A stretch of DNA of 64,000 bases from assembly GCA_016932995.1 (NCBI GenBank), contig JAFGBU010000003.1, positions 1-64,000 on the forward strand, given 5' to 3'. Positions within the stretch are counted from its first letter, which is position 1. Each line of letters begins with the position of its first letter. The notes below the pieces were generated by a model. The model saw nothing but the letters and a program-made list of their open reading frames with translations. It ran no database searches and was not told the origin of the DNA. Shown here in pieces: positions 23,486-31,724 of the stretch. The stretch is from Desulfovibrionaceae bacterium. Lineage in GTDB: Bacteria; Desulfobacterota; Desulfovibrionia; Desulfovibrionales; Desulfovibrionaceae. The position numbers and the translations under genes are program-made.

Positions 23486-25000
23486 CTAGACCGCCTCCGC
23501 GTCCGGCGCGGCCATTTGGAGCCTGTAGGCCTCCAGGTAGCGGCCGATGAGCTCGGACTCCCTGTAGTAGCGGGCGATGCGCTTTTTGCCCGCCTCGGAC
23601 ATGGCCGTGCGCAGCCTGGCGTCGGTCAGTATCTTGAGTATGGCCTCGGCCGTGTCCACCGGGTCCGCGACCTTGGTGACCAGGCCCGAGGGGCCCAGGG
23701 CCCGGTCCTCCTCGGTTCGGCCCTCGATGAGCTCGCGGCAGGCCCCGACGTCCGAGGCCACGGCCGGTATGCCCGCGCAGTTGGCCTCCATGATCACCAG
23801 GGGCTGGGCCTCGCTGATGCTGGTCAGCACGACCGCGTCCAGGCTCGGGTAGTACTTCCTGACCTCCACCTTGCCCGTGAAGTGCACGACCGCCTCCAGG
23901 CGCATGAGCCGGACGAGCTCCCGGCACTCCTTGAAGTAGTTTTCGTCCTCCTCGGTTGGGCCCATGACGTAGGCCTGGACGCGGCCGAAACGCATGTGCA
24001 CTATCTTGCAGGCCCGGATAAAGGTCTTGACGTCCTTGATGGGCACCACCCGGCCCACGAAGCCGATGGCGAAGCGCTGCTGCTCCTTGGCCGGGGGCGC
24101 GTCGGCCTTGAGGTCCTGGAAGTCCTCCAGCCGGATGCCGTTGGGGATGATCTCCACCTTTTCCGGGTCCGCGCCCTCGGCGATCTCCATCTGCCTGTTG
24201 CCCTCGTACAGGGTGTAGATCCTTGCCGCGTGCCGGTAGGTCAGCCTTCCCAGGCCCTCGAATATCCTGGTCCACAGGGTTTGGAACCGGCCGAGATGCT
24301 TTTCCAGGCGCACGCCCCTGGTCCCGGTCTTGTATATCCACTCGGCCTGGGAAATCTCGATCTTGCGCTCCTTGGTGTAGATGCCGTGCTCGGTGAGCAG
24401 CAGGGGCCTGCCGCGCACCAGCCGGGCCACGCTGCCCAGGAGCCCGGCGTAGCCCGTGGACACCGCGTGATAGACCCGGGCCCTGGGCAGGTCCGCAGTC
24501 AGTATCTTGAAGATCGGCAGGTGGGTGAAGCGGTAGGTCCAGAAGTAGTCCAGGAAGGAGTCCGAGTTCTCCTCGGGGTTGTACAGGTCCACGAGCAGCT
24601 TCCAGGGCCGCTTGCCGTGGATCAGCTCGCTCAAGGGGAAGTGGTTGTCCCTGAAGGCGGCGACAACCGGGGGCAGGGACTCGAAGCACCACTTCTTCAT
24701 CTGCTCGTGGAGCCGGGCCACGGTCCTCATGTCCCGCTTCATGACCCGGCCAAGCGGGCTGCGGCCGAGGTCCTCGATGTCGTGGAGGTAGATTATCCGG
24801 TGCCCGCTGAAGTTCTTGGGCAGCTCGTAGCGCGGCTTCCAGTCCTCCTTTGAGGAGGGCAGGATGCAGACCGCGGTGAAGTCGATCTCGGGCATGCCGG
24901 TGATCAGGTTGTGGACCCAGGTGGACACGCCGCCGGAGACGAACGGATAGGTGCCCTCCAGGAGCAGGCAGACGTCGTGCTCGCGGGTCATGGGCTCCAC
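23486..25000 (-). CDS. pelF: Pel glycosyltransferase PelF
   Basis: 504 residues, GT4 family, GT-B fold, using UDP-GalNAc/GlcNAc to build Pel in the cytoplasm. PelF N-terminal signature VCLLLEGTYPFVSGGVSTWVH, then FVGRVVPIKDVKTF and the donor-site E-x7-E (SEAQPLVIMEANCAG). Overlaps the pelE stop by 13 bases; ATGs at 25000 and 24991 are both usable. Confidence 0.96.
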   Translation of the reverse strand: MEPMTREHDVCLLLEGTYPFVSGGVSTWVHNLITGMPEIDFTAVCILPSSKEDWKPRYELPKNFSGHRIIYLHDIEDLGRSPLGRVMKRDMRTVARLHEQMKKWCFESLPPVVAAFRDNHFPLSELIHGKRPWKLLVDLYNPEENSDSFLDYFWTYRFTHLPIFKILTADLPRARVYHAVSTGYAGLLGSVARLVRGRPLLLTEHGIYTKERKIEISQAEWIYKTGTRGVRLEKHLGRFQTLWTRIFEGLGRLTYRHAARIYTLYEGNRQMEIAEGADPEKVEIIPNGIRLEDFQDLKADAPPAKEQQRFAIGFVGRVVPIKDVKTFIRACKIVHMRFGRVQAYVMGPTEEDENYFKECRELVRLMRLEAVVHFTGKVEVRKYYPSLDAVVLTSISEAQPLVIMEANCAGIPAVASDVGACRELIEGRTEEDRALGPSGLVTKVADPVDTAEAILKILTDARLRTAMSEAGKKRIARYYRESELIGRYLEAYRLQMAAPDAEAV

Positions 25001-26058
25001 CCCTGGGCCGAGGACCAGAGCTTCAGGTGGATGACGGTCAAGGGGTCGGTGCCCGGCGGGATGGTCAGGCCGCCGATATCCTTGATCAGCCCGGCCAGGG
25101 CCGGCCAGTCCCGGGTCTCGAAAAAGGCCCGGATCAGGCCCAGGGCCGAGGCCGGGGCCAGGTCCGGGTCCTGCATGGCCTGTTGAAAGTAGTCCCGGGC
25201 CGCGCGATGGTCGCCCTCGCTCAGGCTCAACTGGGCCGTCTCCAGGCGCAGCCGGAGGTTGTCCGGCTGCATGGCCAGGGCCTTTTCCAGGGCCCTTCTG
25301 GCCTGGAGCACGGCGTTTTCGCGGATGCTGCCCTCGGGCAGCTCGCTCAGGGCGTAGTCCCTGTAGGCCCGGCCCAGGGCGCAGAGGGCCTCGAACGAGC
25401 CCTTGCGCGCGGCGCGTTCGGCCCGCTCCAGCCTCTTGGAGAAGTCGGCCTCCAATCTCGCCAGGGCGGTGTGCGCGAAGTAGCGGACCTCGGTGCTCGG
25501 GTCGGACAGGGACTTGCGCAGCAGGCGCACGGCCTCGGCGCTGCCCAGGCGCCTGAGCAGGTTGACCGCGCCGCGCTTGAGCTCGATGTCGCTGCCGTTC
25601 AGGATGTCCAGGAGGGGCTCGGTGGACAGCTCCTCCCTGAGGAAGGTGCTCACGTCGCCCACCTCCTCCATCTCCGCTTCGTCCTCCGGGATGATCGAGT
25701 GCTGGACGAACTCCTTGGCCAGGCCCTGCCTGTGGAACACCGATCTGGAGACGATCATGGCCAGAAACACCCCGGCCAGGCCGACTGCGGGCAGAAACAG
25801 GGTCAGCAGGGCGGCCAGGCAGGGATAGAAGCGCCTTTTGCCGGCCGAGGACTTGGGCCCGGGCCTTGAGGGCAGAAGCACCCCTGCGGCCAGGAGGTGC
25901 AGGATCAGGGCCGCGGTCCAGGGGCCCAGGCCGGGCACCGGGGATGTGCCCTGCCAGGCGACGGCCACGGCCCCGGCCTCCAGGGCCGTGGCCGGCGCAA
26001 AGAGCAGGAAGAACCAGAGCCTTCCCCTGGGCCGATGGTCACGTTGCGTGCTGGACAC
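24988..26058 (-). CDS. pelE: Pel inner-membrane TPR protein PelE
   Basis: 356 residues: two or three N-terminal membrane segments (WFFLLFAPATALEAGAVAVA, AALLTLFLPAVGLAGVFLAMI), then a cytoplasmic helical-repeat region with HEAT-like (VRLLRKSLSDPSTEVRYFAHTAL) and TPR-like (ALEKALAMQPDNLRLRLETAQL) units. This matches PelE, which bridges PelD and PelF. Overlaps pelD by 20 bases. Sequence is less conserved than the other Pel proteins, so order in the operon adds weight. Confidence 0.9.
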   Translation of the reverse strand: MSSTQRDHRPRGRLWFFLLFAPATALEAGAVAVAWQGTSPVPGLGPWTAALILHLLAAGVLLPSRPGPKSSAGKRRFYPCLAALLTLFLPAVGLAGVFLAMIVSRSVFHRQGLAKEFVQHSIIPEDEAEMEEVGDVSTFLREELSTEPLLDILNGSDIELKRGAVNLLRRLGSAEAVRLLRKSLSDPSTEVRYFAHTALARLEADFSKRLERAERAARKGSFEALCALGRAYRDYALSELPEGSIRENAVLQARRALEKALAMQPDNLRLRLETAQLSLSEGDHRAARDYFQQAMQDPDLAPASALGLIRAFFETRDWPALAGLIKDIGGLTIPPGTDPLTVIHLKLWSSAQGWSP

Positions 26059-27448
26059 TTAAGGCATCCTTTTCCGCGGAGTTTAGCATGTCCCCGGGGT
26101 CGGCGAGGTCCTCGGAAAACGTGGCCACCCCGACCCCGAGCCCGGCCAGGGCCGCGTCCTGCTCGCCCATGCCCGCGTATATGGACCTGAAGGTGGTCTG
26201 GATGTTCTTGGCCACCACCTTGGCGCCCTGCAGGGGCGTGTTGGGCAGCAGGAGCACGAACTGGCCCGGCACGTCGTGCAGAAAGAGCAGGTCTATGTCC
26301 CTGGTCCAGTTCTTGAGCACCAGGCTCAGGGTCAGGAGCAGGTCCTCCCTGTTCTTGTCCGAGATGTTCCCGAACGAGGGGAAGCGCAGAAACAGGAGCG
26401 AGAGCGGTATCTTGTAGCGCCGGGAGCGCTTGAACTCCTCCACGAGCCGGTCCTTCAGGTACTCCGAGGTGTAGGCGTCGATCATCTCGTCCGCGATGAG
26501 CTTGTCCTTGGTGTGCTTGTAGCGCAGGGCGTTTTCCAGGCTCGTTCCGCACCAGTCCGCGATGAGCGAGACCATGCGCGCGCTCTCGGGCGTGAACTTC
26601 AGAAAGGGCATGCTGCTTATGCTGATGACCCCGGCGACCCGGCCGTCCTGTATGCTGGCGATGGGCGCGGCGATGATCGGGCCGCCGCCCTTTTCCATGT
26701 CCTCGACTATCTCGCTCAGGACCACGGTCTTGTTTTTGGCAAAGGCCTGGCCGATCATGCCCCGGCCCTTGTCCGCGACCTCGGGCGGGGGGCTGTGGTC
26801 CGGGCCGAGCCAGGACTTGAGCCTCAGGACCTCGTCCTCGAGCATGTAGATGGCGCACTCGCTCACGTCCAGGTAGTCCTTGAGCAGGTCCAGGACCGCG
26901 GGATAGATCTCCTCCTGGTTCAGGGACCTCAGGGCCTGGGCCGCCTCGTAGACCGTGGACAGGGTGTGCTCCTGGGAGATGATGCGCGTGTCGATCTCCT
27001 GCTTGGCCCGGCTCAGGGCGTCGTACTGGCCCAGGAGTTTTTCGTAGGACTCCTTGTACCGGTCCCTCTCGGCGCTCACCTCCCGCTGCCGGACGATCTG
27101 GGTCTGCCTGACCTCGCCCAGGATCGCGCCCACGGCCAGAAACATCAACGGCCTGCCCCACAGGTCCAGGTTTATGATCTCGAACAGCGAGGGGTCGGGT
27201 ATCTTGGGCAGCTTCAGGGCCACGAAGAGCAGGCAGCAGGCCAGGCCCGAGGACAGGCCCCCCCAGAAGCCGTAGCGTATGGCGATGGCCAGGATCAGGG
27301 CCCAGTACGGGTGCGGGGAGACGTTGGTGAACCCGGGGTCCTGGGGAAAGAGGATGAAGTTCAGGGCCCCGAGCAGGCTCAGGCCGAGGGCGATCTCCAC
27401 CGGATAGGAGCGCAGCCTTTTAAACGGGCGGGCTTGTCCTTTGAACAT
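26039..27448 (-). CDS. pelD: c-di-GMP receptor PelD
   Basis: 469 residues from ATG 27448. Four N-terminal membrane segments, a coiled coil (VRQREVSAERDRYKESYEKL), a GAF domain (about 165-310) and a degenerate GGDEF domain. The GGDEF active-site signature is lost (DVPGQF), but an RxxD inhibitory-site motif is kept (R383-D-I-D386), as in Pseudomonas PelD, where it binds c-di-GMP and turns on Pel synthesis. So post-translational c-di-GMP control is likely here too. Confidence 0.93.
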   Translation of the reverse strand: MFKGQARPFKRLRSYPVEIALGLSLLGALNFILFPQDPGFTNVSPHPYWALILAIAIRYGFWGGLSSGLACCLLFVALKLPKIPDPSLFEIINLDLWGRPLMFLAVGAILGEVRQTQIVRQREVSAERDRYKESYEKLLGQYDALSRAKQEIDTRIISQEHTLSTVYEAAQALRSLNQEEIYPAVLDLLKDYLDVSECAIYMLEDEVLRLKSWLGPDHSPPPEVADKGRGMIGQAFAKNKTVVLSEIVEDMEKGGGPIIAAPIASIQDGRVAGVISISSMPFLKFTPESARMVSLIADWCGTSLENALRYKHTKDKLIADEMIDAYTSEYLKDRLVEEFKRSRRYKIPLSLLFLRFPSFGNISDKNREDLLLTLSLVLKNWTRDIDLLFLHDVPGQFVLLLPNTPLQGAKVVAKNIQTTFRSIYAGMGEQDAALAGLGVGVATFSEDLADPGDMLNSAEKDALSVQHAT

Positions 27449-27458
27449 CGCGGCCCGC

Positions 27459-28913
27459 CTAAAAGACCAAACCAAAGCCCGAGGTCAGGGTCATGGTCTC
27501 CCCCCCGCCCACTGCGGCGCTGTCGTTGGAGTAGAAGAGGTCCGCGTGGACCTCTAGCCTGGGGCCCAGGCGCAGGGCGAACCCCGGCCCGCCGAAGTAG
27601 TTTTCCGTGGGCTTGTAGGTGTCCTGGCTCACGCCCAGGGACATGCGCAGGTCCAGGTCCTGGGCCACGGTCTTGGTCAGGCTGGCGGACAGGGAGTGCA
27701 CGTCCTCGTGCTGGACCATGCCGATGGGCGTGAACACGTCGTTGTCGTATTTGAACCAGGCCCTGAAGTAGGAGTAGGAGACCAGGATGTCCGGGTCCGA
27801 GAGCAGCCGCCGGGTGAGCACCGCGTTCAGGGTGTCCCTGGTCCCGTAGGGCGAGGAGTCCTTGAGGTTGTAGCGCGTCCGCCGGGCCGAAAGGAGCAGG
27901 CCCCAGACATCCTCGTAGAAGCCCTCGTAGCTCAGCGAGGCCTGGTCCATGGACCCGCCGTGGGTCGTGGCCAGGACCTCGTCGTACCAGGGCAGGTTGC
28001 GCTCCAGGCACAGGCGCAGGCTCCCGGGCCGGTGCACCCGCCAGGACACGGCCAGGTCCTCGGACAGGCCGGTGAACGCGCCCTGGTGCGAGCCGATCCC
28101 GGCCTCCACGGTCCAGCGGGGGTCGGCCTCCCATATGGCCCTTACGCGCTCCGAGCTTATGGCCTCGTCAACCCCGTCCGTGTCCTGGTCCCCGGGCGAA
28201 TGCACGGTGATCAGGTCGTAGAGGGCCTGCATCCTGACCTTTTTCCCGGCCTGGGCCGAGAGGGCCGTGGAGTAGGTGTAGGTCGTGGTCTGGTCCTGGC
28301 GCATGTAGCTGCTGAAGCCCACGTCCAGCTTTGGCCGGCGTTCGAGGAGTATGGCCTGCGCGGCCTGGGCCGCGTCCTGGTTCTCGGGGTCCAGGTCCAG
28401 GCTCTGCGAGTAGAGGTCCAGGGCCCCGGACCAGTCCCCGGCGCTCTGTCTGGCGAAGGCGTAGTCGGACAGCGTGGCGGCGTCGTCGGGCCGGGTCCTG
28501 AGCAGGCGCTGGAACAGGGAGAAGCTGTGCTCGAAGTCCTCCTGGGCCAGGAGCAGCCGGGCCTGGACGCCTAGGGCCCGGGGGGAGTCCGGCTTCGCGG
28601 CCAGCCATTTCAGGATCAATGCCCGGGCCCGCTCGACCTCGCCCGCGTCGAGCAGGGCCTGGGCGTACTGTTCGAGCACGTCCTCGTCCCCGGGCCAGGC
28701 CCGGGCCAGGGCCTGGTAGAGCTTGAGGGCCATGTCCTGGCGGCCGCTCTTGGCCAGCGCCCCGGCCAGGATCAGCCCCTGCTGGCGCTCGTCGGCCTTA
28801 AACGGGAAGTAGTCCTCGGCCGCGGCCTCGGGCGTCGGCGCTGGCTCCTGGGCCCGGGCCGCGGCGCAGAGCCAGGCCAGCATGACGAGGACTATGGCCA
28901 GGGTCTTGGACAT
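27459..28913 (-). CDS. pelB: Outer-membrane beta-barrel half of PelB
   Basis: 484 residues from ATG 28913 (GGGAG upstream). Signal peptide (LAIVLVMLAWLCAAARAQ), then TPR-type repeats (about 25-190), then about 300 residues of alternating polar/aromatic strands ending in GFGLVF with a C-terminal Phe, typical of an outer-membrane barrel. In Pseudomonas, PelB is one 1193-residue protein (TPR scaffold plus porin); here the porin half is its own gene with a few TPRs. It should form the Pel export channel with PelC. Confidence 0.88.
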   Translation of the reverse strand: MSKTLAIVLVMLAWLCAAARAQEPAPTPEAAAEDYFPFKADERQQGLILAGALAKSGRQDMALKLYQALARAWPGDEDVLEQYAQALLDAGEVERARALILKWLAAKPDSPRALGVQARLLLAQEDFEHSFSLFQRLLRTRPDDAATLSDYAFARQSAGDWSGALDLYSQSLDLDPENQDAAQAAQAILLERRPKLDVGFSSYMRQDQTTTYTYSTALSAQAGKKVRMQALYDLITVHSPGDQDTDGVDEAISSERVRAIWEADPRWTVEAGIGSHQGAFTGLSEDLAVSWRVHRPGSLRLCLERNLPWYDEVLATTHGGSMDQASLSYEGFYEDVWGLLLSARRTRYNLKDSSPYGTRDTLNAVLTRRLLSDPDILVSYSYFRAWFKYDNDVFTPIGMVQHEDVHSLSASLTKTVAQDLDLRMSLGVSQDTYKPTENYFGGPGFALRLGPRLEVHADLFYSNDSAAVGGGETMTLTSGFGLVF

Positions 28914-28925
28914 CAAGGCTCCCAC

Positions 28926-31724
28926 CTAGGGCTTCATGACCTTGTTGCGCAAAAGGTTCAAGGTCTTGCGGTACTGGCCAAGGGCCTCGCCGGTCCTGTC
29001 CTGGGCCGTGAACAGCTCGGCCAGCCTGTATCTGGCGTCCGCGTCGTTTGGGTATTTCTTGTTGTACAGCTTGAAGTAGCGGATGGCCCGCTGGTTGTCC
29101 TTGGCCGCGGCCGCGGCCAAGGCCATGCCCTTGAGCGCCGTGCGGCTCTCCGGGTCCTTTTGCAGGACCCTGGCGAACAGGTCCTGGGCCAGGTCGGCGT
29201 GGTCCCCGAAAAAGGCCTCCGCGCCCAGGCCCTCCAGGTATCCTTGGTCCGAGCCGTACTGCGCGGCCAGCCCGGGGATCAGGGCCCGGGCCTCGGAGCG
29301 CCTGGCCAGCCGGTTGAGCAGGCCGGCCAGGATCAGCCCCTCGCGCTTGGGCGGGGGGTCATCCTTGAGCAGCGGCTCAAGCAGGGCCAGGGCCTTGGCG
29401 TCCTGTTTCTGGGCCGCGTAGGCCTCGGCCAGGGCCAGCTTGTCCTCGGCCGAGAGCCCGGACCTGGCCTCAATCCGTTCGAATATCGGTATCATCTTGG
29501 CGTATTGTCCGACGTATCCGTAGAACAGGGCCAGCTTTTTCTCAAGCCCGGCGTCCTTGGGCTCAAGGCCCAGGGCGCGCTCGAAAAAGGCTATGGCCCT
29601 GGCCGGCTCGTCGGCCGCGCCAAAGGCGTCTCCGGCCTTGATTGCCAGCTCGAAGTCCCTGGGCGCGGCGTCGGAAAGCGCGGCCAGCTTCAGGGCCGCG
29701 TCCCTGGCCCTGGCCTCGTACCCGGCGAGCCTGATCAGGGCCCGGCGCAGGGTCTTGTCCTCGGGGAAGCGCTTCTGCAGGCCCCGGTATATGCCGAAGG
29801 CCTCGTTGATCCTGCCCGCGTCCTCGGAAAGAACGGCCCATTTGAGCAGCAGGTCCCTTGAATCGCCGTGGGCCCTGACCAGCCGGGACATGATCATTGC
29901 GCCCTGGTCGCCCCGGCCCGCGGCGTACAGGGCCCCGGCCGCGGCCAGGGCGATGTCCGGGTCCCCGGGCCTGAGCCTGTGGGCCAGGAGCGCGGCCTCG
30001 GTGCTCAGCCTCTCGTCCCCGGAAAAGGACGCGGCCTTGAGCATCTTGAGCACCCGGTCGCGCCGCCCGCCCGAAAGGAGCGCGGCCTTTTCGAGATACG
30101 GCAGGGCCCGGCGCGGGGCCTCGACCCACAGGTGTATCTCGCCGGCCAGGTCCATGATCTCCGGATCCTTTTGGAATATCTCGGCCGCGGTCTTGGCGGC
30201 CTCAGAGATCAGGGTCTTGTCCCCGGAGTAGCCCGCGGCCTCGAGCATGGCCCTGGCGTCCCGCCGGGACCTGTCGGCCAGGGCCAGCTTCCTGAGCAGC
30301 GGGCAGGCCAGGGCCGGCCTGTCGGTTTCGATGTACGCCCTGGCCGCGATCCTGAGCAGGCCCTTGTCGTCCGGCCGCCTGGCCAGGGCCAGGCCCATGG
30401 CCCTGGTCACCCGGCCCTGGTCTCCGCTCGCGGCCGCGGCCTGGACCAAAAGGTCCAGGTCCAGGGGGTTGTCGTCGCCCCCCAGGACCAGGCCCAGGAG
30501 CAGGTCGTAGGCCTTGGCCGGGTTGTCCATGCCCAGGTAGACCCGGGCCCTGGCGCGCAGGACCTCGGGGTCCTGGACGGCGGTCTTCTCGGACTCCTCA
30601 GCGGCCAGGGAGAGTATCTTCTTGTCCCCGCTGGCCAGGGCCGCGGCCATGAGCCTTTTTATGTACTCCAGGGAGTCGGAGGCCTTGGCGTACAATTCCC
30701 TGAGCAGGGCCAGGCCCTTGCCGAAGTCTTTGTTCTGTATGTAGACCTCGGCCAAATCGGACCTGTACTTGCGCTCTTCGGGCCTGAGCCGGGTCAGGCG
30801 CTCCAGGGCCCTTTGGGCCTCGGGAAAGCGGTTGGACTCCATGCCCGCCTGGGCCTCGGCCTCGAGCAGGCCGAGATCGTCCGGCCAGCTCTTTTCAAGC
30901 TCGGCCAGGTACTCCAGGGCCAGGTCGTGGCGCATGGCCCAGCGCATGACCAGGCTGAGCAGGACCCGGTGCTCGGGCGCCCGGCCCGAGGCCTTGTCCA
31001 TGGCCGCGGCAAAGGCCTTGGCCTCGGGGATGCGGTCGACCTCCAGGAAGACCTCCAGGGCCCAGACCGCGTACTGCCTGGGGTCCGGGTTGTTCTTTTC
31101 CCTCTCGTCGTCCGCAAACTGCTCGCCGAGGATGAACAGGCGCTGCATGAGGTAGTCGCGGTACGGCGAGGGCCCCTGGGCCAGGCGCTCCCCGGCCAGG
31201 GGGGCCAGGGCCTCCTGGAGCGCGCCCATGAACCCTCCCCGGACCGTGCGCGAGGCCCGGCGCAGCTCGACCAGCCTGGCCATGGCCAGGCCCTCGGGCC
31301 CGGGCCGGCCGTAGTACAGGTACAGCCCGGCCAGCTTGCGGAGCAGGTCCGGCCGGTTGGGGGTGATCTTGAGGATGCGCTCGTAGAACGGCGCGGCCCG
31401 CAGGGGCTGGACGTTCCACTCCAGGTACCCGGCCATCAGGTTTAGGGCCTTGAGGTTGTTGGGCTTCTTTTCCAGGGCCCGGCCAAGGAACTCGATGGAC
31501 CTGTCCGGCTCGCCGGCCAGCTGGTAGAGCCCGGCCGCGGTCACCAGGAGCTCGAAGCCCGGGCTCTTGTGGGCCAGTATTTCCTCGAGCTGGGCCTGGG
31601 CCCTGTGCAGGTCGCCGCCCTGCACGTAGATGTCCACCATCTCCCGTTCATAGGGGAATATCAGGACCGTCGCGCCCACGACGGCGAGCATGAAGCACAG
31701 TATCTGCCACAGGCGGAAGCTCAC
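28926..31724 (-). CDS. pelB: TPR scaffold half of PelB
   Basis: 932 residues: one N-terminal membrane anchor (LWQILCFMLAVVGATVLIF) and then TPR repeats over nearly the whole length (for example FLGRALEKKPNNLKALNLMAGYLEW, FFERALGLEPKDAGLEKKLALFYGY). This matches the periplasmic TPR part of PelB that guides the polymer and contacts PelA. Its ATG overlaps the pelA stop (31721-31724) and it ends 12 bases before the barrel gene, so the two halves are co-translated. No barrel strands are seen in it. Confidence 0.88.
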   Translation of the reverse strand: MSFRLWQILCFMLAVVGATVLIFPYEREMVDIYVQGGDLHRAQAQLEEILAHKSPGFELLVTAAGLYQLAGEPDRSIEFLGRALEKKPNNLKALNLMAGYLEWNVQPLRAAPFYERILKITPNRPDLLRKLAGLYLYYGRPGPEGLAMARLVELRRASRTVRGGFMGALQEALAPLAGERLAQGPSPYRDYLMQRLFILGEQFADDEREKNNPDPRQYAVWALEVFLEVDRIPEAKAFAAAMDKASGRAPEHRVLLSLVMRWAMRHDLALEYLAELEKSWPDDLGLLEAEAQAGMESNRFPEAQRALERLTRLRPEERKYRSDLAEVYIQNKDFGKGLALLRELYAKASDSLEYIKRLMAAALASGDKKILSLAAEESEKTAVQDPEVLRARARVYLGMDNPAKAYDLLLGLVLGGDDNPLDLDLLVQAAAASGDQGRVTRAMGLALARRPDDKGLLRIAARAYIETDRPALACPLLRKLALADRSRRDARAMLEAAGYSGDKTLISEAAKTAAEIFQKDPEIMDLAGEIHLWVEAPRRALPYLEKAALLSGGRRDRVLKMLKAASFSGDERLSTEAALLAHRLRPGDPDIALAAAGALYAAGRGDQGAMIMSRLVRAHGDSRDLLLKWAVLSEDAGRINEAFGIYRGLQKRFPEDKTLRRALIRLAGYEARARDAALKLAALSDAAPRDFELAIKAGDAFGAADEPARAIAFFERALGLEPKDAGLEKKLALFYGYVGQYAKMIPIFERIEARSGLSAEDKLALAEAYAAQKQDAKALALLEPLLKDDPPPKREGLILAGLLNRLARRSEARALIPGLAAQYGSDQGYLEGLGAEAFFGDHADLAQDLFARVLQKDPESRTALKGMALAAAAAKDNQRAIRYFKLYNKKYPNDADARYRLAELFTAQDRTGEALGQYRKTLNLLRNKVMKP

